Shown one piece after another: positions 54,001-60,502 of a stretch of 64,000 nucleotides of DNA. The notes beneath the pieces were generated by a model. It saw only the letters and a program-made list of their open reading frames with translations, did not search any database and was not told the origin of the DNA. The position numbers and the translations under genes were made by a program. How positions within the stretch are numbered: position 1 is the stretch's first letter; each line of letters opens with the position of its first letter. The DNA comes from Planctomycetota bacterium (GTDB lineage Bacteria > Planctomycetota > Phycisphaerae > Phycisphaerales > Phycisphaeraceae). Location of the stretch: the NCBI GenBank assembly GCA_016350165.1, contig CP066225.1, positions 3,596,001-3,660,000 of the forward strand, given 5' to 3'.

Positions 54001-54278
54001 CAATGCGGCAGAAACGAAAAGCAAATACGCTTGCATCAATAAGAAGGCAGGCAATAGATAAAAGATTAGCTACAACTAAATTCGAAGCCTCTGAAAATGC
54101 GACAACGAGCGAAAATTTCTTAAAGGAAATGGGCGCAGCTCAGGATACAGATGAGAAGCATAAAAAAGTATTTCCTCAAAATGTTCCGAAGCATGATGCT
54201 CAAGAAGAAATGACATCACGTTTACTAGATGCGAAGCGAAAAGCCAAAAAGCGTTTAGATCGTGAGCAAAATAAATAG
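51087..54278 (+). CDS. Large VWA-domain membrane protein with glutamine-amidotransferase-like region
   Basis: 1063 residues, starting at TTG 51087 (AGGCAGG upstream). Two N-terminal helices (8-25, 40-58) lead to a first VWA-like domain with MIDAS DQSES (Asp73, Ser75, Ser77). Then comes a class I amidotransferase-like fold (about 345-450: LLFVDGIGG, YDAVIFQSVSAEYI, GGGFVMIGGPDSFGAGG) and a second VWA domain with DHSGS (Asp461, Ser463, Ser465) and LLTDGNSS. A last helix at about 895-912 is followed by a ~150-residue basic cytoplasmic tail. The pattern matches planctomycete proteins next to MoxR/BatA genes. Thought to serve envelope assembly or stress. Confidence 0.9.
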   Translation: MSFSFDHTEFLWLLLITGPVVYLGWRSLRAMDHLRRWLAIGFRLLLLLLIVFMLAGLQTVRRNDVMTVIAVLDQSESVRKFAKPPQNLRDSTENNKNNGYSIEQWQEDLVRLVTRDRNSDDLVSVISYADRPIVRSLPSRDPDLQSAVRINSEGGTDTAAAIRTAIAQAKSDSSAKILLCSDMNDANSEDVLAAARDAAVAGIPISVAPVPYDVRDEVVVKAIHVPKDVREGQTVRLRVELEATDPTEGDLYILYDDQFVSVLDGKRSLFVAKEDWVYNSGQTETGRHFVAIKAINLPLKHSGINQFQAIFSSNEADHVDRIVANNVAESFTIVRGKGKLLFVDGIGGNSGLILPRSLMSHGMHMDIVPPDKFPDTLEKLQNYDAVIFQSVSAEYINYQQQENIVSYVHDLGGGFVMIGGPDSFGAGGWTNSKLDKTILPVTCQIPAKTILPSGALVLVIDHSGSMANSVIGSRFNQQVLANEAAVLALKTLYPQDLVGVVAFSGSAEMVWDIQVNAQPHELAARVRSIAPAGGTNIYAGLELAFEKLAPLRTQDAAIKHVILLTDGNSSSDNYVKLLGKMMKTNITLSTVGIGDAKKSQLLHQLARMGGGKYHPVHDPNNLPQIFVKEAKTIRKNLIKEVAFTPSARDVDSPLLTSISELPLLQGYVLTGEKHEANVFNALLGPEEEPLLAHMQVGLGRTVAFTSDAHNRWAVNWLGWDQYENFWARVVRYVARPTQSREYDVFARVEGDHIKVRLDAGHIEENASKYSNRMSFQNDLLVQGAAILPDGTVEKIELEQVGPGLYEAKMSAEQEGNYVLELQMVDEEGKVMRASTGVTRLPGEELRRFRTNLNLAGQVAEITGGHIILPTNYQPDSLFAGERPVTKTMRSIWRYLLVLLLIAFFVDVANRRISWDTNEVFAWYQKRKAERARRHQRASVQTISTLRQTRERTTVGMEGNEDALASAALTVDAMRQKRKANTLASIRRQAIDKRLATTKFEASENATTSENFLKEMGAAQDTDEKHKKVFPQNVPKHDAQEEMTSRLLDAKRKAKKRLDREQNK

Positions 54279-54316
54279 GCTATTGATGTACGCATTGCGT
54301 GCAAAGGAGATAAATA

Positions 54317-55324
54317 ATGAGTGATCAACAGCAAGTTGAAGCGTTCGTGAAGTGCTATCAGGCGGTTCGGGATCAGGTCGCAAAGATGATTGTGGGCCAT
54401 GATGAGATCGTTGATGGTGTACTTACATGTTTATTTGTAGGTGGTCATTGTTTGCTTGAAGGTGTTCCGGGTCTTGGAAAAACTCTATTGATTCGTTCGT
54501 TGTCACAGGCATTATCTCTGGATTTTGCTCGTATTCAGTTTACGCCAGATTTGATGCCTGCGGATATCACTGGAACGACGATTGTTGCTGAAGGTCAAAA
54601 TAAGGATGGAACAGTCTCACGTACATTCCAATTCCAAAAAGGTCCAATTTTTTCACAGATTGTTTTGGCAGATGAAATCAATCGCGCGACACCCAAAACA
54701 CAATCTGCGATGCTTGAGGCAATGCAGGAACATTCAGTTACAGTGGGTGGCACGACTTACCAGATGTTTAAGCCATTTTTTGTGATGGCTACACAAAACC
54801 CACTTGAGCAGGAAGGGACTTATCCACTCCCTGAAGCTCAGTTGGATCGCTTCTTTTTTAAACTTGATGTTGGGTACTCGACACGTGAAGAGTTACATGA
54901 AATTATGAATCGGACGACTCGTGCAGAAGAACCTGCTATCGAGCCTGTTTTATCTGCAGATGAAATTATGAAGTATCAAAAGCTTGTGCGTAATGTAGTT
55001 ATCGCTCCGCATGTTCAGGATTATGCGATCCGATGTGTATTAGCAACGCATCCGGAAGGTGAGTATGCATGTAGTTTAGCGAAGCAATATGTACGCGTTG
55101 GAGGATCACCACGTGCAGCTCAGGCATTAGTGTTGGGTGGTAAAGTGCGTGCATTGTTAGAAGGTCGAGTACATGTTTCGCATGAAGATATTAAGCGAGT
55201 TCTCTTGCCAGCGATGAGACATCGTATTCTTCTAAATTTTGAAGGACAGGCTGAAGGCGTTACGACAGATATTATTCTCAATGACATCATAGATAATCTG
55301 TCTATGGATGTTAGTTACGCATAA
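54317..55324 (+). CDS. MoxR-family AAA+ ATPase
   Basis: 335 residues. Walker A GVPGLGKT at 49-56, Walker B LADEINR near 120, then ATQNPLEQEGTYPLPEAQLDRF, the MoxR sensor/insert signature. The C-terminal helical lid carries ...VGGSPRAAQAL. MoxR proteins act as chaperone-like ATPases for metal insertion or complex assembly with VWA partners, and here the two flanking operon genes encode exactly that group. Ribosome site AAAGGAG 8 nt before ATG 54317. Confidence 0.95.
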   Translation: MSDQQQVEAFVKCYQAVRDQVAKMIVGHDEIVDGVLTCLFVGGHCLLEGVPGLGKTLLIRSLSQALSLDFARIQFTPDLMPADITGTTIVAEGQNKDGTVSRTFQFQKGPIFSQIVLADEINRATPKTQSAMLEAMQEHSVTVGGTTYQMFKPFFVMATQNPLEQEGTYPLPEAQLDRFFFKLDVGYSTREELHEIMNRTTRAEEPAIEPVLSADEIMKYQKLVRNVVIAPHVQDYAIRCVLATHPEGEYACSLAKQYVRVGGSPRAAQALVLGGKVRALLEGRVHVSHEDIKRVLLPAMRHRILLNFEGQAEGVTTDIILNDIIDNLSMDVSYA

Positions 55325-55338
55325 ATGATGAAAGTTAT

Positions 55339-56265
55339 ATGAGCGAAGTGCCGAAACAATCTGAATCGCAGAAACTGCTTACACCGGATTTTATGCATCG
55401 CATCGAACGTTTAGATGTGATGTCACGAAAGATTTTGCATGGTAAAATGCAGGGTGAGCGAAGCTCAAAGCGAAGAGGACAGTCCGTCGAATTTGCGGAT
55501 TATCGTAATTATGTCGTCGGAGATGATCTGAGATTTATCGACTGGAATCTGTATGCGCGACTAGACAAACTTTTCTTACGGCTATTTATGGAAGAGGAAG
55601 ATTTAGTAGTCAATGTTGTGATGGATACTACAGCATCTATGGATTTGGGGGCGCCAAATAAACTACATTACACTAAGCAGTTGACTGCAGCGGTGGCTTA
55701 CATCGCTTTACTGAAATATAACCGTGTATCGCTTTATTCATTTACAGATCAAATTGTGGAAGCTTTGCCTAATTTGCGAGGTCGTAAGTATGTACCTCGT
55801 ATGATGGACTTTATTACAAGACAATCATGTGAGCATTCGAAATCAGTTCCGGGTGATCTTATAAATGTTTGCAAGCGACTTGCGATGATAAATTATAATC
55901 CAGGTGTCATTGTGTTGATATCGGATTTTTTCGATAAAGGTGATTTGGCACAAGCGTTGAAATATCTTGGCGATCCAAAACATGATGTATATGTTATTCA
56001 GCTTTTGTCGCCACAAGAAATTGATCCAAAAAAAGCAGAGCTTTTAGGCGACCTTCGACTTGAAGATATCGAAGACGGTGATGTTGCCGAAATATCGGTT
56101 ACACCAGAGTTAATTAATCGATATAAAACCAACTTGGAAGCTTATTGTAAGCACATACGAGATCTTTGCATGAGACGTAATATTGCTTACATGATTGGCG
56201 ATTCTTCAGTTCCAATCGAAACAATGGTTATGACTTACCTGAGAAAAAAAGGACTTTTAGGTTAA
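55339..56265 (+). CDS. DUF58 protein, MoxR operon partner
   Basis: 308 residues, no membrane segment. Contains GDDLRFIDWNLYARLDKLFLRLF, the DUF58 signature, and VVMDTTASMDLG, which corresponds to a VWA-like MIDAS with its Ser residues partly replaced (D-T-T-A-S). The gene follows moxR by 14 nt, the conserved MoxR-DUF58 pair seen across bacteria. It probably binds the AAA+ protein or substrate. Confidence 0.93.
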   Translation: MSEVPKQSESQKLLTPDFMHRIERLDVMSRKILHGKMQGERSSKRRGQSVEFADYRNYVVGDDLRFIDWNLYARLDKLFLRLFMEEEDLVVNVVMDTTASMDLGAPNKLHYTKQLTAAVAYIALLKYNRVSLYSFTDQIVEALPNLRGRKYVPRMMDFITRQSCEHSKSVPGDLINVCKRLAMINYNPGVIVLISDFFDKGDLAQALKYLGDPKHDVYVIQLLSPQEIDPKKAELLGDLRLEDIEDGDVAEISVTPELINRYKTNLEAYCKHIRDLCMRRNIAYMIGDSSVPIETMVMTYLRKKGLLG

Positions 56266-56291
56266 TTAGCTTAAAAGGATGGTAGTAACGT

Positions 56292-58280
56292 ATGAGTTTT
56301 CTAACACCTGTAACAGCGATGATGGCAGCTGCAGTGGCAATTCCCACATTGATTGTGCTGTATTTTCTCAAATTGCGTCGCCGACGTTTACAGGTGTCCA
56401 GTACGTTATTATGGAAGCAATCCGTTAAGGATTTACAGGTCAATTCGCCATTCCAAAAACTCAAACGTAATCTCATGCTTTTTGTACAGTTGCTTATTCT
56501 TATCGCACTACTCATTGCTATTGCACGCCCTGTTATGCAAGCTGATGCAACAACTGGACAACGAGCAGTTATAATTATTGATCAATCGGGTTCAATGAAT
56601 GCATTAGATGGTGATGTAACAAGGTTAAAGGCAGCGAAAAATGCAGCACTGAAAATAATTGATAACTTGGAAATCAAAACCAGTAGCGGTATGCTAAATG
56701 GCGCAATGATTGTTGCATTTGCTGAGCGGCCGCAAGTGCTAACAAAGTTTACGAATAACAATGCACGATTACGACAAGCAATTGAATCTATACAGCCGAC
56801 TGACCAAAGTAGTCATCTTGATTTAGCATTATCCGTCATCGAACCTGAGGTTGTATTGCATGCTTCAGATTCAGAATCAGCGACACAAGTTTATATTTTT
56901 TCTGATGGGCATATAGCATCTCATGATACTGCAACTCTTTCATTACAAGGTGCAGATCTAAGGTATGTTCGTATAGGTGCAGTACCGAATACACAACCTG
57001 ATAATGTTGCGATTACCGCTCTATCTACAAGACGTGATCCAGATCGACCGCAGTATGCACAAGTTTTTGCCAAGATATCGAACTTTAGTAATCAAGAACA
57101 TTCGACCAGTCTAACACTGCGTATGAATGATCGTGTACATGATGTGAAACCTGTTAGGTTGATGCCGATGGGTATTGGTTCTGTTGATGAACAATCTATT
57201 CAGTTTGATTTACGTTACCCAGGCCATGCGATGCTTGAATTATCTCTTAACATTCAAGATGCACTCCCAGCAGACAATCATGCATCGATTATGTTAGCAC
57301 CAGCAAAACAATTACGAGTACTGCTCGTGTCTGAAGGCAATGCTTATTGGGAACTCGCGCTTAAAAGTATGGGAATTCGTAGCCTCGTTAAAATGACTCC
57401 TCGTAAATACGAGAACCAGAATATAGAAACACTGAAGGCTGGTAGATGGGGAAATGAACATTCAATTGACGCGACGGGGCAGGGGTTTGATGTTATTATC
57501 TTCGATAATTATGCACCCCAATCTCTACCACCAGTGAACAGTATCTTTATGGGTGCATTCCCTTCTATTGACCAATTGCAACTACAAGCCAACTTAAGTG
57601 AGGAACAAAAGGTAACAGGTTTTATTTCATGGGATTCGATGCATCCAACAATGTATTCAGTTGTACTCGATGATGTACTTATAAAAAATACCGGTTGGTT
57701 GACAGCACCTGACGATGCGGAAATTCTCGCTACTTCTGAAACAGGTCCAGTAATAGCCGAAATATCAAAGAATCAAAATCGCTACATAATTAGTACTTTT
57801 AGCTTGCTAGATAGCCGTTGGCCATTGCATATGAGCTTTCCAATATTCGTTGAAAATGCAGTTCAGTATTTAGGGCTCGGCAAACTCGCAACCGAATCAG
57901 GTTTTAGTTACAGAGCTGGAGAAGTAGCAATCGTACCTACTTCAACAAATGACGCCATCTCGTACACTGGCCCACTAAATATTGATGATATAAAGCCAAA
58001 AGCAGGTTACGCAGCAATACAGAGATTCACTAAAGCCGGTATCTATCGCACGGATAGTCCATACGTCGATAAATCCTATCAACAGTTAGCAGTTAATATG
58101 CTTAATCCACATGAAAGCAATCTACGCGTGATTGACACAATCCAAGTTGGGACATCAGTGATTCAAGGAGAATCGCGCAAAATTGCTATTACGCATGAAA
58201 TATGGCATTGGTTTATTTGGGGAGCACTCGTTTTTCTGATAATAGAGTGGATCATGTACACGCGTCGCATGCACCTTTGA
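56292..58280 (+). CDS. BatA-type VWA membrane protein
   Basis: 662 residues. The N-terminal BatA module (SFLTP..., helix about 8-26, LKLRRRRLQVSSTLLWKQS) and a second helix (61-80) are followed by a VWA domain with MIDAS DQSGS (Asp97, Ser99, Ser101). The long beta-rich C-terminal part (about 290-630) may be an amidotransferase-like and sandwich region. A final helix (about 638-655) ends RRMHL. It closes the operon; the stop is 5 nt from the end of the converging Fur-type gene. The order here (coiled coil, VWA, MoxR, DUF58, BatA) differs from the usual moxR-DUF58-batA-batB order. Confidence 0.9.
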   Translation: MSFLTPVTAMMAAAVAIPTLIVLYFLKLRRRRLQVSSTLLWKQSVKDLQVNSPFQKLKRNLMLFVQLLILIALLIAIARPVMQADATTGQRAVIIIDQSGSMNALDGDVTRLKAAKNAALKIIDNLEIKTSSGMLNGAMIVAFAERPQVLTKFTNNNARLRQAIESIQPTDQSSHLDLALSVIEPEVVLHASDSESATQVYIFSDGHIASHDTATLSLQGADLRYVRIGAVPNTQPDNVAITALSTRRDPDRPQYAQVFAKISNFSNQEHSTSLTLRMNDRVHDVKPVRLMPMGIGSVDEQSIQFDLRYPGHAMLELSLNIQDALPADNHASIMLAPAKQLRVLLVSEGNAYWELALKSMGIRSLVKMTPRKYENQNIETLKAGRWGNEHSIDATGQGFDVIIFDNYAPQSLPPVNSIFMGAFPSIDQLQLQANLSEEQKVTGFISWDSMHPTMYSVVLDDVLIKNTGWLTAPDDAEILATSETGPVIAEISKNQNRYIISTFSLLDSRWPLHMSFPIFVENAVQYLGLGKLATESGFSYRAGEVAIVPTSTNDAISYTGPLNIDDIKPKAGYAAIQRFTKAGIYRTDSPYVDKSYQQLAVNMLNPHESNLRVIDTIQVGTSVIQGESRKIAITHEIWHWFIWGALVFLIIEWIMYTRRMHL

Positions 58281-58285
58281 TAGGA

Positions 58286-58897
58286 TTAGTCTGACTCTTC
58301 TTTTTGAGGTGGATTTAATTTGGGCATCTTAGGATTAAGTGCAGCAGCAAGACCCTTCTGGTAATCAGGATCGTTTACATCTATACACTTCTGACGACGT
58401 CGTTGCTGACGCTTGCTGACTTCTTCCATCTCGCGTAAGTCTGTAATCGCATTCTGATTCTGCCCGATCAATTCGATATTAATCTGATCAACTGAATAAC
58501 CCAGCTCTTGTTCAATCTGCTGTAACAGATGTTTCGGAATTGAGTTAAGAATTTCCTTACTTAATTCCTCTGGCACGTCAGCAATCTTTCCGGTTACTCG
58601 GCAGCGAACATGCAAATGCTCATCACCACGCTCAGCATCATATCTAGCCGAACCATTCACCCCAGCGCCCGGCATCTTGTGTGCTAAGCCAACATCACAA
58701 AATGCTTCAAGTGTGTTGTACACGGTTGCCAGACTCATCGCCGGAACCTGATCGCTTAGCGATCGATATAGATCATCTGCGGTCGGATGCGTCCGCGCGT
58801 TATACAACGCTTCATACAAAGCAACACGTTGCTTCGTACAACGCAATCCATGCTGTGCGAATAGGTCACTTAGTTTGTTTTTGTTCTTACGACTCAT
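58286..58897 (-). CDS. Fur-family transcriptional regulator lacking the structural zinc Cys pairs
   Basis: 203 residues. The winged-helix half matches Fur/PerR: GLRCTKQRVALYEAL, HPTADDLYRSL, MSLATVYNTLEAF. The dimerisation half begins DEHLHVRCRVTGKIADV where Fur proteins have HxHLxCxxCGK: one Cys is kept and the second of the pair is Val/Thr, so the CxxC zinc site is broken. A ~65-residue Lys/Arg/Pro-rich tail follows. It could sense metal at the remaining His/Glu site (PerR or Zur type) or another cue. Neighbouring genes give no metal-uptake hint. Confidence 0.9.
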   Translation of the reverse strand: MSRKNKNKLSDLFAQHGLRCTKQRVALYEALYNARTHPTADDLYRSLSDQVPAMSLATVYNTLEAFCDVGLAHKMPGAGVNGSARYDAERGDEHLHVRCRVTGKIADVPEELSKEILNSIPKHLLQQIEQELGYSVDQINIELIGQNQNAITDLREMEEVSKRQQRRRQKCIDVNDPDYQKGLAAALNPKMPKLNPPQKEESD

Positions 58898-59079
58898 CTT
58901 AGAAAATTATACAACTAATTTAGAATTCCCCACACACACGTGCTGTTTCATTACACGACATGCGTGACCACATCTACAGTTTAGACAGGACTTTACGAAT
59001 AGTCCACCAAAATGATCTGCATTCTCACCTCTATCCAACATTTTTCACGCGAGCCTTATTCCCCTACACTATCCCCATC

Positions 59080-60162
59080 ATGGCATCCAACAAAAGCAGT
59101 AAAAAGGCATTAACCTACGCTGAAGCAGGTGTAGATATCGAAGCAGGCGATGCTGTCGTCGGCCGTATCAAGTCTCACATGCGTAATACCTATGGCCCAC
59201 GAGTCCTTGGCAAGCACGGCGCTTTCGCAGGCTGCTTCAGACTCGACAACAATCCGCTCTTTGAGCGTAATTACAAGGAACCTGTCCTCGTTTCCGGCAC
59301 TGATGGCGTTGGAACGAAAGTCCTTTTAGCAATTGAACTTAAATCATATGACACCATCGGCCAAGACTGTGTCGCGATGAACGTCAATGACATGATCGTT
59401 CAAGGTGCCGAGCCGCTCTTCTTCCTCGACTACGTGGGTATTAACAAAGTTGTTCCGGAACAGATGGAGCAGATCGTCAAAGGTGTTGCGGACGGTTGCA
59501 ACCTCGCTGGCTGTGCACTCCTCGGCGGTGAAACTGCTGAAATGGCAGATGTTTATAAGCCAGGCGACTTTGATCTCGCAGGTTTTTCAGTCGGTGTTGT
59601 CGAACTCTCCCAAGTCATCGACGGCTCACGCGTCCAAGAAGGCGATATTATCCTCGGTATCACCTCCTCAGGTATCCATTCCAACGGCTACACACTCGTA
59701 CGCAAGATCATAGAACACGCAAATCTAGATATCACAAAGGTTTATCCTGAACTAGACGAGTCCAAGACCCTAGGCCAAATTCTTCTTGAACCAACTCGAA
59801 TCTACTCTAAATCGGTCTGTGCAGTCCTTCAGAGCTTCGAAGTTGATCAGCCCATCTCCGGCATGGCGCATATTACCGGCGGCGGCCTCCCAGGCAACGT
59901 AAATCGTGCACTCCCTGAAGAACTCGACGCTGAAATCAAACTCGATACATGGACCATCCCGCCAATCTTCAAATTCCTTCAGAAGCATGGCAACGTCGAC
60001 ACAGATGAAATGTACCGTGTCTTTAACATGGGCATTGGTTACACCATGATCGTTCGTCCCGATTTCGCGAAAGTAATTACTGAGAAGCTTCAAAGCGAAG
60101 GCGAAACCGTTATCGATCTCGGCGAGATCATCAAAGGTTCAGGCAAAGTTCAGCTTGGCTAA
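59080..60162 (+). CDS. purM: Phosphoribosylformylglycinamidine cyclo-ligase (AIR synthase)
   Basis: 361 residues from ATG 59080, matching family length; the frame runs 40 codons further upstream with no family likeness. The enzyme closes FGAM to aminoimidazole ribotide with ATP in purine synthesis. Motifs: LTYAEAGVDIEAGDAVV, VSGTDGVGTKVLLA, GQDCVAMNVNDMIVQGAEPLFFLDY, LLGGETAEMADVY, SSGIHSNGYTLVRK and HITGGGLPGNVNRALP. No Shine-Dalgarno precedes the start. TTTTCA and TACACT, 17 nt apart, end 9 nt before ATG, so a leaderless or near-leaderless mRNA is possible. Terminator at 60187-60214. Confidence 0.95.
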   Translation: MASNKSSKKALTYAEAGVDIEAGDAVVGRIKSHMRNTYGPRVLGKHGAFAGCFRLDNNPLFERNYKEPVLVSGTDGVGTKVLLAIELKSYDTIGQDCVAMNVNDMIVQGAEPLFFLDYVGINKVVPEQMEQIVKGVADGCNLAGCALLGGETAEMADVYKPGDFDLAGFSVGVVELSQVIDGSRVQEGDIILGITSSGIHSNGYTLVRKIIEHANLDITKVYPELDESKTLGQILLEPTRIYSKSVCAVLQSFEVDQPISGMAHITGGGLPGNVNRALPEELDAEIKLDTWTIPPIFKFLQKHGNVDTDEMYRVFNMGIGYTMIVRPDFAKVITEKLQSEGETVIDLGEIIKGSGKVQLG

Positions 60163-60502
60163 TAATCAATAATCAAACAGAATCAAAACGGTCACTTTTG
60201 TGGCCGTTTTTTTTATGTATCATGTTAACTTCCACCCATTGTTCCAATAATTGTTTACTTTAAACGTGATGTGCACTGGTTAACACACGGTAAACATTTC
60301 ACCTATAAAACGTCTGATTTTCAAACAAATCGTAACCAACTATTTCATCTTCACGTCCGAAAATCATTTGCCGCTACATACGTTAAATCGGATATTTACT
60401 TCTCAGAACCGTGTTAACTTGCCTTAAACAATCCGTATCAATCCCCGATAAAAAACTGGGATATCGTTCGTCAGCTTGGCTGATGTTGCGCATGGAGAAG
60501 GA
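60163..60502. other. Intergenic spacer with repeat-core relatives
   Basis: 340 nt. After the purM terminator it is AT-rich with TTGTTTACTTTAAACGTG at 60251 and TTTCACCTATAAAACG at 60297; both recall motifs at 24.4 and 30.5 kb. The promoter of the sensor gene must be here. A frame from TTG 60476 joins the next gene but adds only nine residues. Confidence 0.5.
60187..60214 (+). terminator. Intrinsic terminator of purM
   Basis: A 9-bp stem (AACGGTCAC with GTGGCCGTT, one T-G pair), TTTT loop and eight T, 25 nt past the stop. Confidence 0.92.

Noticed and set aside
58960-59079. N-terminal extension of PurM
   Set aside because: It lacks similarity to AIR synthases, which start at the LTYAEAGV region, and has no ribosome site.
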